11,753 nt of DNA from Chitinophagaceae bacterium (GCA_030151745.1 JASLDA010000366.1:1-11753), one strand, 5' to 3'. Positions 1 to 6,953 are shown, numbered from the stretch's first letter. Notes: a model not told the origin generated them from the sequence alone. Numbers and translations: made by a program.

Positions 1-542
1 TAGAAATGGTTGATGGTCGGGCCGTTGTTCCGCTTATAGGCTTCATAGCTGCCATGCAGCACGGGCGGCACGCCTGGGTTGTGCATCTCCCGGCCCGCAT
101 GCCCGCCGTAGGCGAAGGCCCGCCCTATGCCGATAGCCCCGATCGCATCCAGGCGGTCGGCATCCTGCACGATCCGGCCTTCGGGGGCAAGCTCTTCGGC
201 GGCGACGTTCGCGCCCTTGTAGGACAGGCCCCTGATAATCGCGCAGACGGCATCGGTCACGGTATCCGGCACATCCTGGGACCGCAGCCAGGCCCGGGCT
301 TCCCGCGGCCCGGCGGAGTCGTCGCCGCCGTGGAATTTCCAGTCGGCGATATCGTGCAGCAAGGCAGCCAGCTCGACGACCAGCAGGTCGGCAGGCTCGT
401 GCTCCGCGATCTGCCTTGCGTTCTGCCAGACGCGGTACACATGCCACCAGTCGTGCCCGGAGCTTTCGCCGGACAGCTTCTCCCTGACATGCCCCGCCGT
501 GCGGGCTATAAGCTCATCGTAAGGTTGATCCGATCGTTCCAT
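1..542 (-). CDS. HD-domain phosphohydrolase, YpgQ/YedJ-like (3' end cut by window edge)
   Basis: Reading the minus strand from the ATG at 542-540 gives 180 codons with no stop before the window edge, so the C-terminus is missing. Visible HD-superfamily metal-ligand motifs are GHDWWHVYRVW (His34), LLHDIADWKF (His63-Asp64) and QDADRLDAIGAIGIGR (Asp127). The sequence ends in TINHF, as in the conserved C-terminal part of the YpgQ/YedJ family, whose members are usually a little over 200 aa, so only about 20-40 residues should be lacking. Such proteins are soluble, metal-dependent phosphohydrolases; nucleotide (pyro)phosphate hydrolysis is known for some relatives, and the substrate here is inferred only at that level. 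An in-frame TGA lies upstream, leaving only an alternative TTG start 10 codons before the ATG. The gene begins 59 bp after the patatin-like gene on the same strand, so co-transcription is likely. Confidence 0.88.
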   Translation of the reverse strand, partial: MERSDQPYDELIARTAGHVREKLSGESSGHDWWHVYRVWQNARQIAEHEPADLLVVELAALLHDIADWKFHGGDDSAGPREARAWLRSQDVPDTVTDAVCAIIRGLSYKGANVAAEELAPEGRIVQDADRLDAIGAIGIGRAFAYGGHAGREMHNPGVPPVLHGSYEAYKRNNGPTINHF

Positions 543-601
543 GCAGGGGTTGAGTTCGACGCCGGCCAAAGATACCCTTCAGCGCCGGGATCCAGAGGGC
601 A

Positions 602-3600
602 TCAGGGCCGGGAAACCAGGTAGCGGAAGCCCTGCCGCAGGCGCTCCAGGGTAGCCTGGAACGGCGCCAGCTGCGGAAGGTCCCCGAGGTTAAGCGCCGC
701 TCGCAGCTCGGGGTCCGCCAGTGCCGTATCCGCGATATGAAGGCCCAGCCGGCGGTAGCTTTCGAACTGCTGCTCGTCAAAGAACTGATCCCCTGTGGAC
801 TGATGGGGGAAGCTGGGATTTTTCTGCGCGTATTCCTGCACATCCACCGGCTCCTTCCCGTTCACCGAGGACTTTATGTAGAGCAGCCAGCCCGGGGTGT
901 CGGGCGATTCCGAATAGTATATCCTGCCGAGCACGTATTGCTTCGCAGAGTGATGCTTGTCGTCCCGCTCCGTAATCTTCCTGACGTCGATCCGGATCTC
1001 GACGCCGAAATCGATCCGGCAGCGGCGTATCGCGTTTGCCAGTCCTTCGCAGCTGAACTGGTCGTCCTGCTCCCCATCGCCGAGAACTATGAAACGGCAG
1101 CGGCGGCGGACGAGCTCGTACAGGCCCATATTGTCGAAGTGACCGCCGTCGGAGAGGCAGACGTACTCGTCCCGCGTGCTGGTATTGCCGGCCAGGTTCG
1201 CCAGGATATATGCCAGGCCGTACTTGGGATCCGCGCTGCGCCAGTGGCGTTTCCGCGGATTCCCCATCCACCAGCCCATCTGCACGTTGAACACCGTGAG
1301 CAGGAAGGCGATACCCGGGGAGGAATGATATCCCGCGTTCGGGTTGACGGCCGCCCCGGAGATGGCCATCGCCGTTCCGATGCCCGGCCCGTGATCATAC
1401 CCGTACGCGTACTTATCCGTAGCCCGGTAACCGTAGTCGTACGATTTGGATACGACCTCCGCGGACGAGCGGGTCATGCTGAAATCGAAGCCGCAGTAAA
1501 GCGGGGAGAACGTGAAGGACTCCGCCTTCCGGTCCTGCCGGTCCAGGCTCGAGGCCTGCGAGGCATTCAGGGCCGTGTTCAGGATCGGGTACGGACCGTA
1601 ATACCCTTCCGCGCTGGTAAGTGTCGAGAGCTTGACATCGTCCTGCATATCGAAGTTCGTATAGGGATTCGCCGTCCGGTCCCGGTCCGTGCGCCTGCGG
1701 GTAGCGCCGAGGTATGCGCGTACCAGCCGGTTCCGGTAAAAATGGTGCATCGAAAACTCGTTCACGCCCACCCGCCTCGCCAGCCCGTATGCCAGCGCGA
1801 AGAGCAGGGCGCCCAGCCCTAGGCATTGCACCCAGGACTCCCAGCCCAAGAGGTACTTCTGGCATATGCGCAGCAGCGGGATCAGCAGGGCGGGCAGGAA
1901 GACGAGCAGGCCGAGGGCGAACAGGTAGGGCCCGGCGGCGCTCAGCACGGTAAGCAGGAGCCCCGAGCCGCCTCCGGGCCTCTCGCCGGCCTTGCCGGAA
2001 GTCTTCTCGCTGAACGCCGCTTTTACCGCGGCGCCCACGACCGCGACCCAGCCTCCCAGGGTGGCGGAGCCTTTCAGCCATGCATCCGAGCTGGCCAATG
2101 CTTTTTTCACAAGCTCCAGGCCGATCAGCGAGGAGCCGGAGAACAGCATGAACAGGAGCGCCGTCCGCGCCAGCTCCGCGCCCATCCGTCCCCACCATTC
2201 CCTGCGGTCGTCGGGGAAGTAACGCCCCAGCAGGGCCATGCGAGCGACGACCGTGATGCCGAAGGTGAGCAGCACCAGCGGCAGGCCGATCATGAACGCG
2301 AAGCCCCTCCAGATCTCGGAGGTGGACGTCTCGTAGCCGTCCATGAAAAGGAAGGGCGCGCGCTGCTGGTAGTTCGTCTGCACGAGCTGCAACAGGGTCC
2401 AGGCCCCGGTCAGGCAAAGGACCGAGACGAGCGTGGCGACGACGGAGCTTCCCAGAAGCGCGAAATGCGCCGTGCCCGGCGAGCCCGTAGCGGCCTTGAT
2501 ACAGCGTTGGTACCGCCCTACATAACCGATGATTATGAGCGAGGCCAGGACGACCAGGCTGGCCGGCCACAAATAGTTCAGCTTTTCCACGAAGGCAACC
2601 AGCTTAAAGACCCCGCCCCCTCCCGGGCGCGTGTAGAAGCCGGCGCTGACGATCAGCGAGCCTATCATGGCGCAGATCGCGATGGCCCCGCTCATTGCCA
2701 GCGTCTTCTTATCCCGGTCGGTGATGATCGCGTGCTGCTGCCGCTCGTAGACCTGCATGCAGAGCCCCGCCAGGATGGAAATGGCCAGCAGGGCCACCGC
2801 CCCGGCTATATAGGCGCTGTTGCTGCCCGGCACGGAGCTCCAGATAGAGGGCAGGGTCCACAGCTCGAAGACGCCCCGCAACCCGAGCAGCACCGCCAGG
2901 AACAGCAGCAGCAGGATGAACTGGTTCAGCAGCGTATTCCGCAGCCAGGTGGCGCCGATGGTCCAGGCATCCGTGGACATAAGGCCGGCGCTGGGCGCCA
3001 GGTAATTGCTGTACATGCGCAGCCAGCGGATGGGGCGCACCTCCTCCCCGAAGGGATCGGGGGATTTATCGGGATTCAGGCGGTTGTTCACCTTGGCGAC
3101 CGAGCCCTCCCGCTTGATCCAGGCGGCGAGCCAGCTGCCGATATAGCCCCCGCCGGAGACCGTCGACAGATAGTCGAACCGCCTCAGGAGTCCCTTCCTG
3201 GCGAAGCCCTGCAGGATGCCCAGGTTGAAGGTCGCGGAGCGGATGCCGCCGCCGGAAAATGCGAGCCCGTAGAGGTCCATCTCCCGGGCCAGGCTCTGCG
3301 CATCGTCGGTGTCGGGGAATGCTTCACAGTGCTTTTTCTCGATCCTTCCTTTCTTGCCGCTGAGCATCATGTACTCCCGGGAACGCTCCTGCCGGTTGCG
3401 GTGGATCTCCCGCAGCTCGGCCATATAGACCATGTCGAAGGGCAGCGGCGAGTTGCGCTCCAGGATCTCGGCGAGCTGCCGTTCGTCTCTCAGCAATTGC
3501 CCTACCAGATCCCGGGGCACCGGCTCCCAGAGCTTCTGGTGCAGCGCCATATCCTCTTTCAGCATTTCCTCCGGCAGGTCGTTATCGGCGGCCCAGATCT

Positions 3601-4174
3601 GCATGACGCGTTGCTCTCGTACGTTCCAGGCCCGGCCGCCGATCGCCAGGACAACCGGGATGGGGATGTATTCAAGCGCCGCGGCTATGGAGACCCGGTT
3701 CTGCCGGTCGGCGTAAAGCACCGTGCTGAGGCTCGTCCGCCAGCTTTGCGGCGTGGGCAGGGTGCCGGCCGTATCCAGGAGCCGGAACAAAGCTTCGCCC
3801 CGGGCCGCGATCCAGCCGGCGAGCTTGAACATGAGCTTGAGCGTATATTCCTCGGCCGCCTTGAAGCGGGGATGACCCGTGCTCACGTAGACCAGCTCCA
3901 CCGCCCGTTCCTGGAAAGGAGTGGGAGGCAGGTTCCGGGAATCCGCAGCGGCTTCGGCCTGCATCCGGCTTTTGAGGAACTGCTGCTTTTTCCGGTCGAT
4001 ATGGTCCCGGATCAGGTTCATGGATGCCGGCTGGAAAATGTCGGCGACCTTGACGGTGCCCCCCGTCCTGCCTGTTTTTTCCAGGCCGCCTTCCATGGCG
4101 GCGCAGAGGTACTCTTCCTGGATCAGCGTGATGAAGGAAACGGCTCTCGCGGCGAGATCGGATACGGTGTTCAT
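602..4174 (-). CDS. Large patatin-like phospholipase with internal polytopic membrane domain
   Basis: About 1191 aa from the ATG at 4174-4172. An upstream in-frame ATG at 4222 would add 16 unremarkable residues; MNTVSDLAARAV is the more protein-like start. The patatin signature is complete: oxyanion-hole GGGIR at 308-310 in GLAFSGGGIRSATFNLGILQ, nucleophile Ser340 in YLSTVSGGGYIGSWLA, and dyad Asp1009 in CLSDGGHFDNMGLYELVRRR. Patatins are serine acyl-hydrolases acting on membrane lipids. Residues 1-300 are a mostly soluble region of unknown function, with a charged stretch just before the catalytic core. Between the Ser and Asp blocks, roughly residues 413-801, lie about nine or ten hydrophobic segments of membrane-span length, so the catalytic domain is split by an integral membrane module. 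Very large membrane patatins exist in several Gram-negative phyla, but substrate and role are not established here. The HD phosphohydrolase follows downstream; a PAP2 phosphatase is divergent. Confidence 0.93.
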   Translation of the reverse strand: MNTVSDLAARAVSFITLIQEEYLCAAMEGGLEKTGRTGGTVKVADIFQPASMNLIRDHIDRKKQQFLKSRMQAEAAADSRNLPPTPFQERAVELVYVSTGHPRFKAAEEYTLKLMFKLAGWIAARGEALFRLLDTAGTLPTPQSWRTSLSTVLYADRQNRVSIAAALEYIPIPVVLAIGGRAWNVREQRVMQIWAADNDLPEEMLKEDMALHQKLWEPVPRDLVGQLLRDERQLAEILERNSPLPFDMVYMAELREIHRNRQERSREYMMLSGKKGRIEKKHCEAFPDTDDAQSLAREMDLYGLAFSGGGIRSATFNLGILQGFARKGLLRRFDYLSTVSGGGYIGSWLAAWIKREGSVAKVNNRLNPDKSPDPFGEEVRPIRWLRMYSNYLAPSAGLMSTDAWTIGATWLRNTLLNQFILLLLFLAVLLGLRGVFELWTLPSIWSSVPGSNSAYIAGAVALLAISILAGLCMQVYERQQHAIITDRDKKTLAMSGAIAICAMIGSLIVSAGFYTRPGGGGVFKLVAFVEKLNYLWPASLVVLASLIIIGYVGRYQRCIKAATGSPGTAHFALLGSSVVATLVSVLCLTGAWTLLQLVQTNYQQRAPFLFMDGYETSTSEIWRGFAFMIGLPLVLLTFGITVVARMALLGRYFPDDRREWWGRMGAELARTALLFMLFSGSSLIGLELVKKALASSDAWLKGSATLGGWVAVVGAAVKAAFSEKTSGKAGERPGGGSGLLLTVLSAAGPYLFALGLLVFLPALLIPLLRICQKYLLGWESWVQCLGLGALLFALAYGLARRVGVNEFSMHHFYRNRLVRAYLGATRRRTDRDRTANPYTNFDMQDDVKLSTLTSAEGYYGPYPILNTALNASQASSLDRQDRKAESFTFSPLYCGFDFSMTRSSAEVVSKSYDYGYRATDKYAYGYDHGPGIGTAMAISGAAVNPNAGYHSSPGIAFLLTVFNVQMGWWMGNPRKRHWRSADPKYGLAYILANLAGNTSTRDEYVCLSDGGHFDNMGLYELVRRRCRFIVLGDGEQDDQFSCEGLANAIRRCRIDFGVEIRIDVRKITERDDKHHSAKQYVLGRIYYSESPDTPGWLLYIKSSVNGKEPVDVQEYAQKNPSFPHQSTGDQFFDEQQFESYRRLGLHIADTALADPELRAALNLGDLPQLAPFQATLERLRQGFRYLVSRP

Positions 4175-4205
4175 GGTTCGGTAGGTTATGGGTATAGACG
4201 TTCCT

Positions 4206-4245
4206 GCCGGAATCAACACCACAATCAGCTCCTAACCATTCCGGC
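4206..4245. repeat. 8-bp inverted repeat upstream of patatin gene
   Basis: GCCGGAAT (4206-4213) and its exact complement ATTCCGGC (4238-4245) are separated by 24 bp and lie 32-71 bp upstream of the patatin ATG. The centre-to-centre distance of 32 bp is about three helical turns, which would suit a dimeric or looping regulator, but chance is possible. Confidence 0.4.
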
Positions 4246-4288
4246 CATCTGCGTGCATCAAAGATGTATTCAAGCCTTGCAGCTCCTG

Positions 4289-4305
4289 TTTCCTGATGCA
4301 GGAAA
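4289..4305. repeat. Short hairpin in divergent gap
   Basis: TTTCCTG (4289-4295) and CAGGAAA (4299-4305) pair perfectly around a 3-nt loop. An outer CAGC/GCTG pair (4280-4283 with 4306-4309) extends it with a bulge. No T-tract follows, so it is not an obvious terminator; role unknown. Confidence 0.4.
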
Positions 4306-4530
4306 GCTGCTTACGAGTCTACAAGCTACGCGAGGATCGGGATAAAGTCAAGTGCGGCCCGCTGTATTTTGAGGAGCTATTAGAAAAATCAAAGCAATGT
4401 CATGGTAAGCAATGGTTTTCGCGCATTGCGAGGGCGCTCAGGCATCGAAGATGGCAATGTCAAAGCCCGTTCCGGAGCCGCTACGCCTGAAACAAGGAGT
4501 GCTGATTCCACTGTCAGCTCCCTGATGCGG

Positions 4531-4548
4531 GGCAATGGCATGATTGCC
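4531..4548. repeat. 6-bp inverted repeat just upstream of PAP2 gene
   Basis: GGCAAT (4531-4536) and ATTGCC (4543-4548) flank a 6-bp spacer, 43 bp before the chosen PAP2 start. It could be an operator or a leader hairpin. If translation began at the upstream ATG at 4544, the repeat would overlap the start codon. Confidence 0.35.
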
Positions 4549-4591
4549 TTATCTCTTCCGGCACGGACTTTACATCGTGTTCCCACGGACT

Positions 4592-5305
4592 ATGATAAGA
4601 AGTGTCGGCAGACGTATCAAAGCCTGGTGGGCCGCCCTGGCGCTGCTTTCGGCGGAATTGCTGATCAGCGTCGGCATTTTCTTCATAGCCCTGCTGGTCT
4701 TCGCCTGGCTCGTGCGGCGGGTGTTCGTCGTGCAGAAGACCGGCTTCGACGCCCGTGCGTTCAAATTCCTGGGCGGGCATGTCAACCCGGTCCGGAACGA
4801 GGTCATGGAGGGCATCACGTTCCTGGGCACGCATTATTTCCTGATTCCGCTCTGCCTTTGCCTGGTGATCTGGTTTCTCTTTATCCGGCCTCATAAGTGG
4901 TACTCGATCACGGTGCCCGCCATAGCCATCTCCTCCGTGCTGCTGATGCTCCTGCTGCAGCATATTTTCGAGCGGCCGCGGCCCCTAATCCCCCTTCTGG
5001 AGGCGGCGCGGGGCTTTTCCTTTCCCTCCGGCCACGCTCTTATGTCCACGACGGTGTACGGGCTGATCATCTATATCGTTTCCCGGGAAGTGCGCCGGCC
5101 GGCGCTGCGCTGGATCCTGACCGGCATGTTCGTGCTGCTGATCCTTGCCATCTGCCTCAGCCGGATCTACCTGCGCGTGCACTATACCTCCGATGTGCTG
5201 GCGGGCATCTGCCTGGGCCTGGCCTGGCTCATCCTGTCGATCTCCATCATCCGCCGCATACAGCGCTGGGGAGCCCGGGAAGTCGGACCGATCGTGACGG
5301 AATGA
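4592..5305 (+). CDS. PAP2-family membrane phosphatase
   Basis: A 237-aa integral membrane protein. The three PAP2 phosphatase motifs are in order: QHIFERPRP (motif 1, residues 123-131), FPSGH (motif 2, 144-148) and SRIYLRVHYTSD (motif 3, 190-201), with the catalytic histidines His148 and His197 and Asp201. Hydrophobic segments lie at about 14-46, 83-99, 105-122, 151-164, 174-190 and 203-220, the usual six-span PAP2 layout. Known relatives dephosphorylate lipid phosphates or undecaprenyl pyrophosphate; the substrate cannot be told from sequence. The first residue of motif 1, usually Lys in the KX6RP signature, is Gln123. An ATG at 4544 in the same frame would add 16 residues (MPYLFRHGLY...), but the ATG at 4592 puts a basic N-terminus directly ahead of the first span and is preferred. 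It diverges from the patatin gene and converges with the mgtC-like gene. Confidence 0.93.
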   Translation: MIRSVGRRIKAWWAALALLSAELLISVGIFFIALLVFAWLVRRVFVVQKTGFDARAFKFLGGHVNPVRNEVMEGITFLGTHYFLIPLCLCLVIWFLFIRPHKWYSITVPAIAISSVLLMLLLQHIFERPRPLIPLLEAARGFSFPSGHALMSTTVYGLIIYIVSREVRRPALRWILTGMFVLLILAICLSRIYLRVHYTSDVLAGICLGLAWLILSISIIRRIQRWGAREVGPIVTE

Positions 5306-5465
5306 GGCCGCGGCTTGCTTCGGGGCTCGCCGATCCATGATCAGCCATAGAATCTCCTGTCTTTTTTACGACAGCCCCTCGCAATGCGCGCCGCGTTCCC
5401 GTCGCGGTATGGATGCTGCCAATGACGGATCGTTAAGTGTGCCTCTTTTCGTGTCCTGGTGAGCG

Positions 5466-5489
5466 CAGGTTCGGGTTCGGGCGAACCTG
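5466..5489. repeat. Hairpin, 8-bp perfect arms
   Basis: CAGGTTCG (5466-5473) and CGAACCTG (5482-5489) are exact complements around an 8-nt spacer GGTTCGGG, which itself repeats the GGTTCG of the left arm. It sits 23 bp before the larger inverted repeat. Possible bidirectional terminator stem without a T-tract. Confidence 0.5.
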
Positions 5490-5511
5490 GATATGAACAG
5501 CTCCGGGAGCG

Positions 5512-5563
5512 CGCCTTTCCCATGCCGCCCTTCGACTGCGCTCAGGGCGGCATGGGAAAGGCG
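5512..5563. repeat. REP-like element: 18-19 bp perfect inverted repeat
   Basis: The arms 5513-5530 and 5545-5562 are perfect 18-bp reverse complements (GCCTTTCCCATGCCGCCC and its complement), extended by one more C-G pair at 5512/5563, around a 14-nt loop. The loop and its borders read CCCTTCGACTGCGCTCAGGG, a sequence type I recognise from dispersed intergenic palindromes in many bacterial genomes, including Bacteroidota. Its place between two converging genes fits a REP/bidirectional terminator function. There is no long T-run on either side. Confidence 0.75.
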
Positions 5564-5612
5564 GCGCAAGAACCCTTGCCAGCTATGTATTCTTCCTTAT
5601 TGGCGGGGGCGT

Positions 5613-6254
5613 TCAGCTTTCGAAAGCCAGCAGCGCGGGATCCTTGATCATCGCCTGCGTGAAGCGCTCGTGGTCGGCGGCGCTGCCGTTTGCCTGCCAT
5701 ACGAAGGTTACGTTCTCCTGGTTGCGCAGGACGGAGACCCGCCGGCAGCCCAGGCGGTACATCTGCAGTTGCTGCGGGATATAGTCCGTATCGGCATCGC
5801 TCAACGGTACCGTGAAGGTATAGCGGCGCGTCTGGTGGTAGACATCTATCCAGCGCTGCACGGAAGGCAGCATCGACAGCACGACCAGCATGGCGACCGC
5901 TGCGACGCTCCCCAGCCAGTAATGCCCGGCCCCGGCCGCCATGCCGATCGCGGCTACCGCCCAGATGGCGGCAGCGGTAGTGATGCCGCTCACGCCGACA
6001 CCGCTGCGAAAGATCACCCCGGCCCCGAGAAAGCCCACGCCCGTGGCGATATTGGCGGCGATGCGGTCGCCGTTCTCGACGCCCCCGATGGACATGGACA
6101 GGATCGTGAACAGGCAGGCCCCGAGCGAGATCAGCATCATCGTGCGGAAACCCGCATTCTTGCTACGGTACTCCCTGTCGATGCCGACGACGGCGCCGAG
6201 CACCAGGGCCATGAACAGTCGGAACAGCAGTTCCGGCAGGGCGGGCAGAATCAT
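5613..6254 (-). CDS. MgtC/SapB family membrane protein
   Basis: A 213-aa protein with the MgtC/SapB membrane domain in residues 1 to about 130: LVLGAVVGIDREYRSKNAGF with the charged loop, the LISLGACLF segment, the glycine-rich GVGFLGAGVIF motif and GITTAAAIWAVAAIG, forming four or five spans. A soluble C-terminal domain (about 143-213) resembles the small ACT-like tail of full-length MgtC proteins. In studied bacteria MgtC proteins help survival at low magnesium or inside hosts and are thought to modulate the F-ATPase; whether that holds here is unknown. The start ATG (6254-6252) overlaps the stop of the upstream gene by one base (TGATG), implying translational coupling. The length is normal for the family. 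Confidence 0.93.
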   Translation of the reverse strand: MILPALPELLFRLFMALVLGAVVGIDREYRSKNAGFRTMMLISLGACLFTILSMSIGGVENGDRIAANIATGVGFLGAGVIFRSGVGVSGITTAAAIWAVAAIGMAAGAGHYWLGSVAAVAMLVVLSMLPSVQRWIDVYHQTRRYTFTVPLSDADTDYIPQQLQMYRLGCRRVSVLRNQENVTFVWQANGSAADHERFTQAMIKDPALLAFES

Positions 6255-6640
6255 CAGGGCAAGGATACGATTTTGCAGGGGATCAGCGCATCCTCGTCGA
6301 AACTGTAGACTGCGCAGAGCCGGTGGTAGCCGTCGGCGATGATCACCTGGGAATTACGGGAGTCCCGGACCAGCAGCAGGGGCGAGAGCTCGGTGCCCGA
6401 CTCGATCTTGCGCTGGTCATGATGCACATGCCGGTTGTCGATCCCCAGCAGCGTGAGGCGGGAGGCCCGCAGGATATCCTTGGCCTTGAAACTCTTCACG
6501 GGAGCCGCTTTCAGCTGCGTGGCAGCCTCGGCCGCGGTATCCTCGGGGAAGATCAGGGACAGGTACGAAGCCGCCGCGGGATAGTCGTGCTCTTCGGGAA
6601 GCTGGAGCCAGTGGATCTGAGGGGATTTGTCGTTGTTCAT
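6254..6640 (-). CDS. Small protein with ParB/sulfiredoxin-like DGYHR motif
   Basis: A 128-aa soluble protein without signal peptide. The C-terminal half has the pattern SPLLLVRDSRNSQVIIADG followed by YHRLCAVY (DGYHR at 103-107) and then a short strand IPCKIV. This matches the ParB N-terminal/sulfiredoxin-like fold, in which a strand-turn-G-x-H-R helix binds nucleotide. It is much shorter than a chromosome-partitioning ParB and lacks a helix-turn-helix, so it is not a partition protein. Residues 50-75 hold a conserved-looking basic stretch (KSFKAKDILRASRL) and a HVHHD motif at 71-75. The specific function is unknown. It is the first gene of a two-gene operon with the mgtC-like gene, its TGA sharing one base with the next ATG. 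The ATG at 6640-6638 is the natural start, since the frame reads poorly upstream. Confidence 0.75.
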   Translation of the reverse strand: MNNDKSPQIHWLQLPEEHDYPAAASYLSLIFPEDTAAEAATQLKAAPVKSFKAKDILRASRLTLLGIDNRHVHHDQRKIESGTELSPLLLVRDSRNSQVIIADGYHRLCAVYSFDEDALIPCKIVSLP

Positions 6641-6686
6641 GCGGATGTTCGGAAGGTCGGGACGCTGTTGGAGGCATCGGGTCCGA

Positions 6687-6694
6687 CAAAAATA
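6687..6694 (-). promoter_or_regulatory. Bacteroidota-type -7 promoter element
   Basis: On the minus strand 6694-6687 reads TATTTTTG, a perfect match to the Bacteroidota -7 consensus TAnnTTTG, ending 46 bp before the start of the DGYHR-protein gene. No clean TTG is seen at the -33 distance, so this is a partial match to the full promoter. Confidence 0.5.
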
Positions 6695-6815
6695 GGGCTT
6701 TGAGCGCCGGAGAATTCCCCCGGACTACCCCGCTGCAGCAGCAAGGTCGCTTTTTGTTAATCGAGGCACCCCGGAACACCGTCAATAAACGGTATACGTA
6801 ACCAATTAGTCAAAG

Positions 6816-6823
6816 TATGTTTA
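6816..6823 (+). promoter_or_regulatory. Possible -7 element for surface-protein gene
   Basis: TATGTTTA matches seven of eight positions of TAnnTTTG and lies in the AT-rich stretch 130 bp upstream of the ATG at 6954. It would give a leader of about 125 nt containing the hairpin at 6867-6895. No convincing -33 TTG is visible, so support is weak. Confidence 0.3.
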
Positions 6824-6866
6824 TATCGAATCACAAAGAAATGCCTATCGAAAATCCAATATGACA

Positions 6867-6895
6867 CGTATCGTTGGAAGGACAGCAACGATACG
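6867..6895 (+). promoter_or_regulatory. Leader hairpin or operator, 10-bp perfect arms
   Basis: CGTATCGTTG (6867-6876) and CAACGATACG (6886-6895) are perfect reverse complements with a 9-nt spacer, 58 bp upstream of the chosen start of the T9SS surface protein and only 7 bp upstream of the alternative ATG at 6903. It may be an mRNA structure affecting translation or a binding site for a dimeric regulator. No T-tract follows, so it is not a terminator. Confidence 0.5.
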
Positions 6896-6953
6896 GTAAT
6901 CGATGTCCGAGAGAAGCTACAAATATCCAGATCGATTTAAACAAATTACCGCT

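Larger units (their letters stand above)
4175..4591. other. Divergent intergenic region between patatin and PAP2 genes
   Basis: This 417-bp gap has no convincing gene: the open frames over it have no recognisable domains and atypical composition. It should hold the promoters of both flanking genes, but I see no good TTG/TAnnTTTG promoter pair. It contains three inverted repeats, listed separately. It is less GC-rich than the flanking genes around 4320-4430. Confidence 0.6.
5306..5612. other. Convergent intergenic region with tandem hairpins
   Basis: This 307-bp gap between the 3' ends of the PAP2 and MgtC genes has no credible gene (only a 41-codon ATG frame at 5338 with no recognisable features). 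It contains a T6 run inside a weak CTGTC/GACAG pair near 5357-5374, and the two stronger hairpins listed separately, one or both of which may form transcript 3' ends for the two converging genes. Confidence 0.6.
6641..6953. other. Divergent intergenic region between DGYHR-mgtC operon and T9SS surface gene
   Basis: This 313-bp gap is GC-rich next to the minus-strand operon and clearly AT-rich from about 6780 on, where the promoter and leader of the plus-strand surface protein gene should lie. It holds the minus-strand -7 element, a weaker plus-strand -7-like element and a leader hairpin, listed separately. TATCGA-like words recur at 6824, 6846 and 6898 (ATCGA), and TATCGTTG at 6869. Confidence 0.6.

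Noticed and set aside
6..623. 205-codon plus-strand frame at the left edge
   Set aside because: Antisense to the HD phosphohydrolase, whose metal-binding motifs are clear; no recognisable domain.
737..1822. 361-codon plus-strand frame antisense to the patatin C-terminal half
   Set aside because: Shadow of a well-supported gene; low-complexity Arg/Val/Pro/Glu composition and no motif.
1826..4345. 839-codon open frame on the plus strand, antisense to the patatin gene
   Set aside because: It mirrors the patatin codons, is rich in Gly/Arg/Gln/Pro, has no recognisable domain, and follows from high GC at third positions. The patatin on the other strand has full catalytic motifs.
4402..4896. 164-codon frame overlapping the PAP2 gene start
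   Set aside because: Out of frame with PAP2; its sequence past 4592 is a shifted reading of PAP2 codons and the first part lacks features.
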